This document shows positions 42,617 to 53,100 of a DNA stretch of 64,000 nt, one piece after another. Source of the stretch: Ichthyophis bannanicus (taxonomy: Eukaryota; Chordata; Amphibia; Gymnophiona; Ichthyophiidae); assembly GCA_033557465.1 (NCBI GenBank), contig CM066033.1, forward strand, positions 1,357,901,834-1,357,965,833, given 5' to 3'. A program made the position numbers and the translations under genes. Numbering within the stretch: the stretch's first letter is position 1; every line of letters begins with the position of its first letter. The notes beneath the pieces were generated by a model. The model saw nothing but the letters and a program-made list of their open reading frames with translations. It was not told the DNA's origin and made no database searches.

Positions 42617-44132
42617 GCAGACAATGGCTCTAAATTTTACCCTACAGCACACATACACCATAAACATGTGCAGTCCCTAGAGCATCAGCCAACAGGGGCA
42701 CAAACACCCACACCCACAGGCTCCACTATCCAAAGCCTCATGGAGAGTCAGGCTGTTGGGCCCTGCGCGGAGCAGCAGCTACCAATACTAGCACCTGCAT
42801 ACCTTAGCAATGCCTGCAATGTGCTCAGGACTGGTGCAGTGGCCAGGGCTGCCAACCACCTCTATCTTTGCACAATGCTGAAATAGGTGTGGGAGTGTGT
42901 GTATGTCTATCCAGTGTTTTGTGGCTGCCTACACCATACTGAGCCCCCAATGTTTACACTGTTTCCAATGTTAGCCTGCCAATGTGCATAATGAGGAGCA
43001 AGGTATTGTGGGTATGGCCCAGACACGGCGGTCTGGGCAGGATGCATCTGCACAGGTCATAGGGCAATGGCTGGGACATTGTAGTGCCCAACCACCACCT
43101 GCATGGAGAGGGTGGCCACAGCATGTCATGCTGGGAGGTCACTCTCACCCTGACTAAGCAGTGACCTTGGCATGGCTAGGTTCCCACATAGTGCTATAGA
43201 GTGCTTTTCTCAAGTGATATCTATGGGTCTCCCTTTCTGGGGCCCAATCACTGACGTGTGTGTGTGTGTCCCACATTTGGGGGCGCACAGTTCCTCCAGG
43301 AGCATGCACTACGTACTAGCTAGCAGACTTTCTGCAGTTAGCATGTGTATGGCTGGAACACCTTGCAGGGTGGAGACTGACTGTTCACTGCCCTCTGCTG
43401 GTGAATGTCAGATTGTGGTGGGGAACAGCTGAGCTTTTCTAGGCCTACTGCCTGTCTGCAAGTGCCCTATAATGTATATGTACAGGTCTGCATTGACTGC
43501 CCTGGAGGGTGCTTATTCCCCAACAGGATTGGGGTGGAGGTCCCCTCTACCGCCTCCAATGCAGAGTGTGGATCTGTTGGTGGGAGATCCTGTCCCCCAC
43601 CCTGACCCAGAGAGGGTGGGTTGGGTGGTGCTGCATAATCCACTTTTCAGTCCACACTAACACCCTTCTCTTATAACATGTGACCATGGTAACCACACAG
43701 GTTATGCACTATTCTGGGTGCATCATAGTCCACAAGGGCCTAGATGTGACTGGGAAATACAGATGGACACAGGTGTATTCTAGGTGTGTCTGCAAGGATT
43801 ACCTGTCACACACTTTCACTGATGGGGACCTGCAGCACAGCCTATCTCAGCCAAGCCAGGTGCTGCGGACCTGGTACTGGGTGCCCCACCTCACCCTCAG
43901 GGTGAGCATGGGAACCACACAGTGTCACGGTCTGTAGCTACTCTGTGCCAGTAACACACATGGTCAGTTACCCCTACCAGGCCGAGGTGATGTGGAGGCA
44001 CATACCCCATCTTGTGATCAGCTGTAGACTGCTGATCTGCATGTGCAATGCATCATGTGTACGGGTGGGTATACCCTATCCTGGTAACCACAGCAGACAG
44101 TTTGTGCGGTGACCTGCAGTCTTTCTGTAGCC

Positions 44133-44585
44133 AGCCAGCGCTGTGTTAAAGCTATAGAGATGTAGCCCACTGCTTACTACAATGACTCTGGAGGCAGAGG
44201 TCATGGGTTCCATCCTGCAATGGTGTTCTTTACTAAGGATCTCTGAGGGATTTCCTTTTAATTTAAATCAGTGCTGCCAGCAAAACCACCCTCACAGTGC
44301 CGTAACCTTTCGGTGCCTCATAAGGCACCCTATGGGGCGCCCTATAGAGCACATTATAAGGTGCCTTTGAGGACAGGGCACTTTATAATGTGCCCTATAG
44401 GGCGCCTTGGGTTACGGCACTGTGAGGGTGTTTTTGCTGGCAGCACTGCTTTAAATTAAAAGGATATCCCTCAGACAGTCTTATTAACTAGCACCACTGT
44501 GGGATTGAACTCATGACCTCTGCCTCCACAGTCATTGTAATAACCAGTGGGCTACATTTCTATGGCTTCTAACACAATGCTGGCA
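44133..44585. repeat. 450-bp palindrome in element A with tRNA-like modules in both arms
   Basis: Inverted arms of ~220 bp centred near 44372: GTAGCCCACTGCTTACTACAATGACT..., AGTGCTGCCAGCAAAA, CCCTCACAGTGCCGTAACC and CCTATAGAGCACATTATAAG on the left, each met by its complement on the right. Each arm includes a tRNA-like piece: 44163-44215 (plus) and 44497-44566 (minus). The module GTGCTGCCAGCAAA is repeated in B at 53180, 57460 and 57760. Such a structure would extrude a cruciform. Confidence 0.85.
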
Positions 44586-44684
44586 TGGACTTAAAGTTAC
44601 CGTGCTTTAATGAGCCAAGGCACCCTCTATCGCGTGATACAGATTCTTGCTACATTGCCACCGTAAGCCCACTACCTTATATGG

Positions 44685-44835
44685 CAGGGGTAGGGAACCC
44701 TGGTCCTGGAGAGCCGCAGACCAGTCAGGTTTTCGGGATATCCCTAATGAATATGCATGAGATATATATGCATTAGAGATATCCTGCCAACCTGACTGGT
44801 TTGTGGCCCTCCAGGGCTGGATTTGGAGACCCCTG
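44685..44835. mobile_element. hAT-like MITE, copy 2
   Basis: CAGGGGTAGGGAACCCTGGTC ... GGATTTGGAGACCCCTG, palindromic with TTTTCGGGATATCCCTAATG and its inverse around GAATATGCATGAGAT. Target duplication not clear. Inserted in element A. Confidence 0.8.
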
Positions 44836-45071
44836 CCTTACACCTCTGTCATTTAAGATTGTGAGTGGGCAAGGTGCAGATGTCCTAGACATCGAAAGGG
44901 TATATAGAATGTGTCACATTCCTCCTCGATTCTCACCACCACCAAAAAGTTGTCTAATAGACAATATTTTGGTGTTGGTGAGAAGTGCGGTCTGGTCCCT
45001 GTTATATGGCATTCTTCACATTAATGTTGCAACTAGCGCCGGTAACATTAAGAAGGTTTAGTAAACATAAC

Positions 45072-45168
45072 CCATAGTCTCAAAATGGGCCTGCACCTTA
45101 ATGTAAAGAAGACAAAGATCATGACAACTGGCAAAATCAACAGGTTCATCGTTGAAGGAGAAGAAATT
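45072..45168 (+). pseudogene. RTE RT fragment, part 2
   Basis: Reads KMGLHLNVKKTKIMTTGKIN and VEGEE, directly continuing 41462-41610. It is then interrupted at GAAATT (45163-45168) by a SINE. Confidence 0.85.
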
Positions 45169-45939
45169 TATTTATTTAGACAGTTTTGTATACTGCCTTA
45201 TCCTTCAATCAAAGTGGTCACAACACAAGTGGGGGATACATTTAACACATGGGGATATGAGACACATACACTAATACTTACAGGGAACATGGGCAATGGA
45301 GGGTTAAGTGCAAACGTTCAACTACAGACAGGGCCTTTGCATACTACGCTCCTAGATGTTGGAACAACCTACCCCCCAACATAAGAGCTATTACTGACCT
45401 CAAGCATTTCAGAAAAGCCATAAAGCATCACCTCTTCATTCTGCATTTCCAAGGCTCATTATCATCATTCTAAAATGCACAGTAAAATTGTAAATACCTC
45501 ATACTAAGAAATTCTATCCTTTGTATATAGATTCTTATTTATAAATATGTACAAAGTTTCTCAAAGTATAAAAGTTCTTTACAAATATGTACTAAGTTTT
45601 ACAAAGTTTTTACAAATATGTACAGTTTCCCATGGTTAAATTCCTAGTTGTATTTGCCTGTTATATGTAAACTCATTACAGTCTGTTGCGTGCAATGAGT
45701 ATTCTGTTTAATGTAAACCGCGCTGACGAAAAAGAGTGCGGTATAAAAGAACTATAAATAAATAAATAAAAATAAATAAAGTGGCTTGCCCAAGACCACA
45801 AGGAGCCTCTGTGGGACTAAAAACCCCAGTCCTTCTGGCCCAAGGTTGCTGTCCTCTAGTGGGATTTGAACCCCTGACCTTCTGGCCTGAAGTACCTTGC
45901 CCCCCCCAACCACTAGGCTACTCCTCCCTCCTTGAAATT
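45163..45939 (-). mobile_element. tRNA SINE with L2-like tail, split by an L2
   Basis: Minus-strand SINE 45169-45933 with GAAATT target duplication (45163-45168, 45934-45939). Head at the right (CCACTAGGCTACTCCTCC, B box TTTGAACCCC as written on the plus strand, 'CCTTCTGGCC' module twice), tail at the left ((TTTA)n). An L2 3' fragment (45311-45778) interrupts its core. Confidence 0.85.
45306..45783 (+). mobile_element. L2 3' end inside the SINE
   Basis: 45311-45778, AAGTG duplicated at 45306-45310 and 45779-45783. Coding remains give RAFAYYAPRCWNNLPPNIRAI-like and TDLKHFRKAIKHHLF (L2 C-terminus), then the 3' UTR with TGTAAACCGCGC ... GCGGTATAAAAG and an (AAAT)n tail. The SINE core rejoins as GTTAAGTGGCTTGCCCAAG. 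Confidence 0.88.
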
Positions 45940-46552
45940 GTGAACAACTTTAACCTACTTGGATCAACTATCAATAAAGAAGCATCAAGCAGTCAAGAAA
46001 TCCGATGATGCATTGCTCTTGGCAGAATGGCTATGAAAGACCTAGACAAGATTCTCAAGAGCAGAGATGTCTCTCTCCATACAAAGATTTGACTTGTTCA
46101 AGCCATGGTATTTTCAATAACATCATATGGATGTGAAAGCTGGACAGTGAAAAAGATAGACAGGAAAAAAATTGATGCTTTGACTTATGGTGCTGGTGAT
46201 GAATACTGTGTATACCATGGACTGCCCGAAGAACAAACCAGTCAGTACTAGAGGAGATCAAACCTAAACTTTCTTTAGAAGTTCAGATGACAAGACTTTG
46301 ACTTTCATACTTTGGACACATAATGCGAAGAGAGAGATCATTAGAGAAAGACATCATGCTTGGCAAGATAGAAGGTCAACGCAAAAGAGGAAGGCCAGCA
46401 ATGAGATGGATCGATACAATAACAGCAGCTAGGGGTACCAGTCTGTCAACAATGAGCCGCCTGACTTAAGACTGAACACAATTTAGGACAACTATCCAGA
46501 GGGTCGCCATGAGTCGATACCGACTCGACGGCACTTAACAACAACAACATTA
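45934..46552 (+). pseudogene. RTE ORF C-terminus and 3' end, part 3
   Basis: Reads IVNNFNLLGSTINKEASSSQEIR, then ALGRMAMKDLDKILKSRDVSL, AMVFSITSYGCESWTVKKIDR and a FGHIMRRERSLEKDIMLGKI-like segment, all typical of the BovB/RTE C-terminal region. The 3' end is AGGGTCGCCATGAGTCG, the inverted CGACTCGACGGCACTT and (AAC)n. Several stops. With the parts at 41462 and 45072 it forms one RTE copy spread over 5 kb. Confidence 0.9.
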
Positions 46553-46884
46553 GCTCGCCTATATGTCTGGTACTAGAGAATGTTTATGTTGTTGGTGAGA
46601 TAGTCCAAAAAAAAATCGGATTCTGGTCATCACAGCCTGTTTGAATGATGCTAAGTATTTACTGCTAAATAGTTATTTTTATTCTGGCTATGCATTTGTC
46701 CTTTCACTGCAATTTTCTTATAACATTGGATTTGAAGGAGAAATACTAGCATCACGTGAAAAGAGTTCAAAAAGGAGTTTTGGGAAAAAGGAGGGTGGGG
46801 TGTAGCCAACATTAATAATAATAAGAGAGGGATGCAGGGGAGCGCCAGAAACCCTAGCATGACCCTGCCAGGGCCAGCCGTACG

Positions 46885-47385
46885 CATAGAGCAGGACAGC
46901 TTCAGGCTGCGACTGGGGCTGTCAGCGGCCATGGTGGGCCCAAGTCAGCCCAGGGCAGCAGCAGCAGAATTTAAAAAGAAAAGTGAAGCCATGGGGCTGG
47001 GCTCAGGCAGCACATGGAGTAATGCAGGAGTCAGGGAGAGTCACGATGACCGTGGCTGCTCCTGTTTAAGGCCCGCGCTGCTTGTGGCTACTCCTGGGCG
47101 CTGCTGCCACGATCCTCACAGCAGTCCAACACTCTCGAGTAGCCACAAGCACCGTGGGACTTAAACAGGAGCAGCCACGGTGATTGCGGCTCTCCCTGAT
47201 ACTTGCATGACTCTATTTGCTGCCTTAGCCCAGCCCCACTGTTCCACTCAGACAACATCATGCGACTTCACTTTTCTATTTAAATTCTGCCACCACTGCC
47301 CAAGGCTGACTCTTCCCCCCCCCCCCCCCGTGGCTGCTGATAGTCCAATCGCAGCCCAAAGCTGTCCTGCTGCCCTGCCTCAACA
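46885..47385. repeat. 500-bp palindrome
   Basis: Arms of ~215 bp: GCAGAATTTAAAAAGAAAAG, CAGGGAGAGTCACGATGACC, GTGGCTGCTCCTGTTTAAG and GTGGCTACTC on the left, matched by complements on the right (CTTAAACAGGAGCAGCCAC, GGCTCTCCCTGAT, CTTTTCTATTTAAATTCTGCC). The loop is ~35 bases near 47095-47130. A C run at 47316-47331 lies in the right arm. No transposase; probably a foldback element. Confidence 0.85.
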
Positions 47386-47685
47386 TCTGCGAAAACCACG
47401 GCTGCATTTTCTTTAAAAAAACAAAACACAACTTCTCTGCCGCGGCTCTCCAGCGCAGTCCATATACTGACTGTTCTCCCTTTTCTGATGATGCCACGGA
47501 ACTCCAGTAAATACTTGTTTCATTTTTTTTACACTTTGGGCTACATTAGCACTGGAGTAGAACTGGAAATGGGTTGATGCTGGAGGATGTGGGGACTGGA
47601 AGGGAGATGATACCGGAGGAGGACTGATGCTGAAGGGGGGGGGGGGCTGGAACTAGAAATAATAATTCTGGGAGGGACTGGGACT

Positions 47686-47893
47686 AGAGGAGTAGCCTAG
47701 TGGTTAGCATACTGATTTGGTGACCAGGGTTCAATTCCCGCTAGTGCTCCTTGTAGCCTTGGGCAAGTCACTTAACTCTCCGGTGCCTCAGAAGAAAGAC
47801 CTGGCAATCTACTTCCAGTCACACTGCCAAGAAAACCCAGGAGCTGATGGGTCACCAGGAGTGGGCATTGACTCAAAGTCACACATTGCATTG
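47686..47893 (+). mobile_element. tRNA-derived SINE with RTE-like tail
   Basis: AGGAGTAGCCTAGTGGTTAGCA (A box TAGCCTAGTGG), B box GGTTCAATTCC, core CTTGTAGCCTTGGGCAAGTCAC, then CCTGGCAATCTACTTCCAG and AGTGGGCATTGACTCAAAG. The best-preserved copy of this type in the window. Confidence 0.88.
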
Positions 47894-48029
47894 CCTAAAG
47901 CCCACTAGCCAGTTGTGCCTTTTTCCATCTCCGACAGATCTCAGGCCATCTCTGGCTTGTGGGGCCAGGGCAATTGCCAGGTTGCATCCCTCCTAATGCC
48001 AGTCCTGACATCTGCTGTCTTATTTTCTC

Positions 48030-48120
48030 TCATGTTGCACTACATTCAGCGTCTGGCTTTCTGAGGTTTTAGTTTAGTTTTTGTCTATATATTTCTCTTT
48101 TCATTTTGTGCTCATTTAGT
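48030..48120 (+). repeat. Dispersed repeat, copy 2
   Basis: Counterpart of 41110-41290 (TTGCACTACATTCAGCGTCTGG, TTTTAGTTTAGTTTTTGTC). Confidence 0.45.
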
Positions 48121-48367
48121 GATGAAGGTCTGTCTGTATTGTATGTGTGTGTGCAACCAATGCTGGGTATTCTGTTAGTATGGAATTTCTGTTTAAAAAT
48201 GCGTAGCAATCTTGCTTGTCCAGTTTGCACATTGCCCTCTCTACAATCATTTTTTGCGGGCAGGACAGGGGGTGGTGCAAGGATGGGGTGGGGGCAGGAC
48301 AGGGGGCGGGGCGTGGTGGACATTGGCAGAACATGGCTAGCCACAGGTGGCAGATTTTTCTCTTTCA

Positions 48368-48690
48368 AAATTTGGGGGCACTATTACTGTGGATGTACTT
48401 AATTCCACCTGTTGAAGAGGAAGTAATTACATTTCCGCTATTTGCCACAGTGACAGCACGTGGTGTTTACCCCTGTGTTGACCGCAAGGCACTCACCACA
48501 CCCATTCTCTGTCCTTAGCCCGCTCATTCAACACCCTGACACAGAGGTCGCAGTTAGCACATGATTCACTGCATGGAAACTGTCCTGCCCCCATGCTAAC
48601 CATTACTTTGGGCCTGAGAATATAGTTACCACACACCTAAACCCCCCCTAACTACTTAATGCACTTTAGTAAAGGGGCCCCCTAAGTTAG
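48368..48690. repeat. MITE-like sequence
   Basis: Left end GGGGGCACTATTACTG, right end CTTTAGTAAAGGGGCCCCC, weakly inverted. Low confidence; the right end matches the '(G)GGCCCCTTTACTAAAG' type of terminus. Confidence 0.4.
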
Positions 48691-48934
48691 ACAACATTAA
48701 CAGATTGTTTTGACTGCTTTTGAGGAAACTGGCTAACTGGAATCTTGTTTATGATAGAACAGGCATCCATTTCCAGAACTATTTAGCCAGTTTACTAAGA
48801 AACCGGCATTCAAAAGATCTAGGTAGCTGTATTTACAGTAAGTACTAGAAAACAAACCAGTCAATATTCAGTCATAGTGATCTTTTTTTTTAAACGCCGA
48901 CCACCACAAATAAATAAAAGCCAGATATTCAGCA

Positions 48935-49690
48935 CCAGTATCCAGATAGAGGATCATTCCAACCCTGAATAGCGGGGACTGAAGTCCAGTTTGGCAATCA
49001 AGCCCTGCTATTCGCAGGGACCATATTCAGGGACAGAGCTCCCCACACGAACAGCAGAGATGTGCAGGGAGGTCTGTGCAAGGGCAGGAGGGAACAGGCC
49101 ACAGGAGGAGCGAGGACACAGGCGTAACCCTGATCCTGGACATACAGAGCCGATTCTATTTATGGCCCTGTATGTGCAGGGTTGTTGACCTAGATGGGGG
49201 ACTTATTCCACCTCAGAGGTGGAATAAGTCCCCCCCCCCCAAGGTGCAGCGATCTCAGTTGGAGGACCCACCCCGGAAGGTGAGGTGAACACAGGGAGAT
49301 CCCAGCAGCCGCACCCGGCCTCAGCAGGCCCGTTCGAGGGTTGGGCGGCAGGGAAAGGCAGCCATGCTGTCTCCAGGGGTGATTGTAGCTCCAACAAGGA
49401 GTCCCAGCAACAGGATGCAATGGCACTGGGTCCGTGCTGGAGCCCTGGGAATGTTGTGCAGGGCGGGAGCAGGACGTCCAGCTGGATGGCATCGGGGCAC
49501 GTCCTGCCCATCCAGACCAGTTGCACCCGATTCTGATCCCGTTTGGATGTATAGCTCTTGCGGAATCAGAATCGGGTGCTTATCCGGGCCATCCAGTTTT
49601 TAGACATCCTAACAGGCTGGACATTCCCCGATGTGAATTGGCCTCATTGTAGTTGGCGCTGAATATCCAGGCAATGTGGCCAGTGCTGGT
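48935..49690 (-). mobile_element. Non-autonomous repeat, copy 2
   Basis: Reverse-oriented relative of the CR1-interrupting insert at 31752-32449: both have paired CCGATTCTGAT words, a palindromic ATTCCACCTC segment and a CTGCTATTC/GTTATTCAGGG end. No coding content. Confidence 0.6.
49196..49234. repeat. Perfect 18-bp-arm hairpin
   Basis: GGGGGACTTATTCCACCT, CAG, then the exact complement (49217-49234). The homologous site at ~32165-32195 is imperfect. Confidence 0.9.
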
Positions 49691-49725
49691 CCTATCTGTG
49701 TATCTGCTAGGTCAGTGCTCACACC

Positions 49726-49792
49726 TGGTGTCTCAGCCACTGGGTTTTCTTGGTAAGGTGTGATGGGAAGTAGATTGCCCGGTCTTTCTTCC
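49726..49792 (-). mobile_element. SINE tail fragment (RTE-like type)
   Basis: Matches the GGGTTTTCTTGG ... GGAAGTAGATTGCC ... GGTCTTTCTT region of the 47.7-kb SINE in reverse. Confidence 0.6.
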
Positions 49793-49799
49793 ACATGGT

Positions 49800-50410
49800 G
49801 GGGGTTATTCTAGAAGCCCTGTGATTGCTATGGACATCTAAAAATGGACATAGAGACATCCAAAGCACAGAGATGTCCCTGGACTCATTTTAGAAGCCAG
49901 TTCCGTGGATGTCCCCAGTGTGAGGACATCCGAATCTGAATGGGGATGTGGTGTAGACAGGTCCAGGGAGTTACCAAGAACCCTGACATCCTTACCTGAT
50001 TGCAGAAATGCCCTGTATGTCCTGTACCGTGTTCAAGTTATACCAGCTCTAGGCACGAACAGGCAGCGGAAAATTGCTCATTATGCCTGGCAAACATCAG
50101 ACAGTGTGGAGAAGGATGAAATCTCTTCTCCGATATGTTTCCTGTGTTGACCAAGACCTCTGCTGGGGAATGGGGGCCTCATATTTCCAGTTTGCCACAC
50201 CACTGGAATCCCCATATGCAACCTTGCACGTGCTAGATGTTCCCACTCCTCTATTCTGTAGCCTGGATGCCTATGTGGATGGTGCTGCAGACATTCTCAT
50301 TGGGGACGGCTGTGCTTCTAAAACCAGGCTGAAACATACAGTAGATGTCTCCAACGTTTTCCATACATTTCACCTTGGACATCCCAGATTGCTCCTTCTA
50401 AAATTCCACT
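49800..50410. repeat. MITE-like repeat rich in GATGTCC/GGACATC, copy 2
   Basis: Begins GGGGTTATTCTAGAAGCCC and ends TTGCTCCTTCTAAAATTCC, imperfect inverted termini. Resembles 15040-15875. Non-coding; frames of 81 and 146 residues show no family. Confidence 0.5.
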
Positions 50411-50599
50411 TAGTAAGTCAACAGCACTTGGTATTCCAAGGCGATATCTGTATAGTGCTGATTTGTAGCACTGCTAAACAGGTACCTATAACGTTAGCAA
50501 TTAAGACAGCTTAGTTTGCCCTAAGCTAAGCGGATAGTTATTCATAGACCAGCATTAAAAATCTTTGCTTTGCTGCTCTACCTCCATCAACCCCCAGAC

Positions 50600-50850
50600 T
50601 GCTCCAGCACTACCTCAGGCCGGAAGGCCAGGGGTTCAATTCCTGCATGGGGACAAGCAACTTCAGGCCAGAGGGATTGGGGTCTCTAGTCCCATGGCCA
50701 CTCCTTGTGGCCTTGGGCAAGCCACTTAACCTTCTATTGCCTCAGGTACGCTTAGATTGTGAGCCTTTCGGGGACAAGGGAATAAAAAGTACCTGTTAGT
50801 ATACATGTAAACCGCACTGATTCTAAAGAGCGCGGTATAAATAAATAAAT
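50600..50850 (+). mobile_element. tRNA-derived SINE with L2-like tail
   Basis: Degraded head, GGAAGGCCAGGGGTTCAATTCC (B box), a second CAGGCCAGAGGGATTGGGGTCTC module, core CCTTGTGGCCTTGGGCAAGCCAC, TTAGATTGTGAGCCTTTCGGGGAC, then TGTAAACCGCACTGA ... GCGCGGTATAAATAAATAAAT, an L2-type tail hairpin. Confidence 0.87.
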
Positions 50851-51904
50851 AGTGCTGAGGCCATCTGTAAAGATAGTCAGCAGCACTATCTGTATAGTGC
50901 CGTTGAGTATCATGATCTGCTCTCCAGATAAATGCTTTTGGAAATTGACTCCAAAGACTCCAGAAAGAGGAGGAAAAGTGGAGGCGAGAGCTGCTGGACT
51001 TCCAGAGACACATTCTTGAAAACTAGTTAAGAGGAATTACTGTCCAGTGCTGTGTACAACAAGTACTGCTGTAAAAATGATAAGTAGTATTATTAACTTT
51101 CATATTTGTCACAAAAAACGATGTGGGCCAGCATGACCCACTGTGCAAACTGTGCACTTACATGGGGAAGCAGTCGCTGGGGGGCTTGAAGCCCATGCCC
51201 ACACTGTATGTCTTGATGCATCCCGTCCATCATTAAGAGGACGTTGCATTGACAGAGATGTCAGACGTGCATCATGTGCCTGGGCTGCAAAGCCCCATGC
51301 TGTTTTTTTTCTGCCTGTCCCATTTCCCACTGCCCAGGTCTGGCTACCACCCCGTGAGTGTACGATTTGCACAGTGGGTCAGGCCAGCCTGTTACAAAAT
51401 TACGCTCCACATGACTAAATTTAGAGCCTTTGAAAGTGAGCAGTTCCAGAGTAGGTGTGGGGCAGGGAAAAATTGGTCTTTTTCCTGTGTTTTTGAAGAG
51501 ACTATTTAATTGAAATTTAACCCTGACGCAAGCAGAAGCAGTCTTTATTTCACCTTGATTCTGCACTTTTGAAAAGCTGGTACCATTGACAGCTAGAACA
51601 GTCCAACCAGGGACTATTCTTTCAAAGGCTTCACCTTGAAAACACCTTAGAATGAGGCAAACAGACAAAAGCTTGTATTTGCAAACAAATTGTCTTCTTT
51701 TGTGTGGCCTGATTTTCACTGAACAGATCCAGAAAAGAGCTGAAATAACCTAAATTTCAAACAGCAATATTTTCAAGGCTTCAGCCTTCGATGGCATCAT
51801 GTTTGCACATCAGTTTTCAATGTTTTATGTTATAGGTAAGCCTTTTAAAAGGCTTGGGCTCCTTCCCCTTTGCCCATTGCAGCGACCTTCAGCTGTAAAA
51901 ATGC
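50851..51904. other. Unassigned sequence
   Basis: No recognisable gene or repeat, except an inverted pair around 51124-51150 and 51370-51390 (CCCACTGTGCAAACTGTGCA / TTTGCACAGTGGG), which may be MITE ends of a ~260-bp element. Confidence 0.35.
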
Positions 51905-52070
51905 AATGCCTGCCTTCTGGTCAATGCTGACTCCTGGCAACCCAGCAGCTTCTGGGTCTTCTCCGGCCTGTTTTTCAAGGCAATGGAGGGTTAGATCACT
52001 TTCCCAAGGTCACAAGGAGTGCTAGTGGGAATCAAACCCTGCTTTCTTGGCTATCAAGCTACTCCCCATG
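51905..52070 (-). mobile_element. tRNA-derived SINE with RTE-like tail
   Basis: Minus strand: TCAATGCTGACTCCTGGCAACCC, CAAGGCAATGGAGGGTTAGATC, CCCAAGGTCACAAGGAGTGCTAG and GGGAATCAAACCC (B box side). Head truncated. Confidence 0.75.
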
Positions 52071-52324
52071 CCATACACTCCTTTATTCAGCTTTCACAAA
52101 CATTGCAGGAGTCTTTTCCGCCTGTAAGAAGGTGGAAAAAGTTGTGAAAGCTGGATGATTGAGAAGGCATAAATATTGATTAAAAATGCATGAATCCGAG
52201 GATAAGTTGGGTTGTAACCTTAAGAGGAAATACTTCTTCTGTATCCTAAGACCTTGAACAGATATTTATTTGTCTTCCTTTAGTGATTGCCCTTTTCCTG
52301 TACCTTTCATGGCTGTATGAAAGT

Positions 52325-52550
52325 TAATGTCTCCGATTTTATATTTTTCCACCTGAAGGAGGTACAAAGCGGCTTATAAGTCTTTAAGTTCAGCTCTGGT
52401 GGTTCTTTATTTATTCCTTGGAGGACTTAATAGTGTGATTTTATACCTGAAGCAACAGAGAGTTAAGTCACAGTGAGCCGTGCTGGGATTTAATCTGGGC
52501 TTCCCTTGTTTTTAAGTAACTGTTTTAATCATTCTGCTATTCCTCCACTG
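52325..52550 (-). mobile_element. Old SINE
   Basis: Minus strand: AAAGCGGCTTATAA (tail), ACCTGAAGCAACAGAGAGTTAAGTC, GCCGTGCTGGGATTTAATC (B box) and TTCTGCTATTCCTCC (head). Strongly diverged. Confidence 0.6.
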
Positions 52551-52620
52551 CTGATGGCCCCAGTTTCACTGCAATGCATGGTCAGTTTCCAGAGGACATG
52601 TCCTCATCTTTGGAAGCTCA

Positions 52621-52682
52621 GACCTCCATATTGCATACTGCTCCATATTGCATTTGGAGCTCCATATTGCATACTGCTCTGC
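52621..52682 (+). repeat. Short tandem repeat CTCCATATTGCAT
   Basis: Three copies of CTCCATATTGCATACTG or the variant with CATTTGGAG in ~62 bases. Confidence 0.85.
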
Positions 52683-53033
52683 AGAAGGCTACTTGTATTA
52701 AAGAATATTCTATTCATCCTAGGAAGAAATGCATCCTTGGTGTTATGCAGATCTGAATCTGCTTAAAAGGCAACTGCGACACTTTCAACGCACTTGGCGA
52801 AAGAGTAAAGATACTCTAAGGGGTATGTTTACTAAACTGCGTTAGAGCGATTCGCGTTAGGAGCCGCGGTAGAGACAGAAATCCCAAATAAGGACATGGG
52901 CGGTACATCGTTACCGAGGACGTGCCGAGAATGCACGTTACAAGGCGCCATAAATGAACGAGCGCTACAGGGCATGTTACCGCGCGTTAATCTTAAGAAG
53001 GCGCGCAGGCATGCAAGCATAGCAACAGAGCTG

Positions 53034-53100
53034 TAGCACAATGGTTACAACACTGACTGATGATACAGGGGTCATGGGTTTGATTCCCCAGTGGGCCTAA
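53034..53100 (+). other. tRNA-like module, left arm of B
   Basis: A box TAGCACAATGG (53034-53044) fits the consensus exactly; B box GGTTTGATTCC (53077-53087) differs at one position. Spacing 43 bases. The mirrored copy is at 58061-58136. Confidence 0.7.

Larger units (their letters stand above)
41611..45073 (+). mobile_element. Foldback element A (3.46 kb, non-autonomous)
   Basis: Inserted into the RTE coding region; TA sits at both outer edges (41609-41610, 45074-45075). Ends are GGGGTATGTTTTCCTAAAC and GTTTAGTAAACATAACCCA, short imperfect inverted repeats. No frame resembles a transposase. The interior holds a tRNA-like module (42547-42616), a 450-bp palindrome flanked by two further tRNA-like modules (44133-44585) and a hAT-like MITE (44685-44835). 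Long stretches match element B (52820-58322), so both belong to one family. A TA duplication suggests Tc1/mariner mobilisation, but other classes are possible. Confidence 0.75.

Noticed and set aside
44677..44843. 8-bp target duplication for the second hAT-like MITE
   Set aside because: Flanking octamers do not match convincingly, so no duplication was claimed.
52621..52682. CRISPR-like array
   Set aside because: Three short degenerate tandem copies without unique spacers.
53028..53100. Functional tRNA gene
   Set aside because: Same reason; mirrored in the other arm of the foldback element, so it is a structural part of the repeat.
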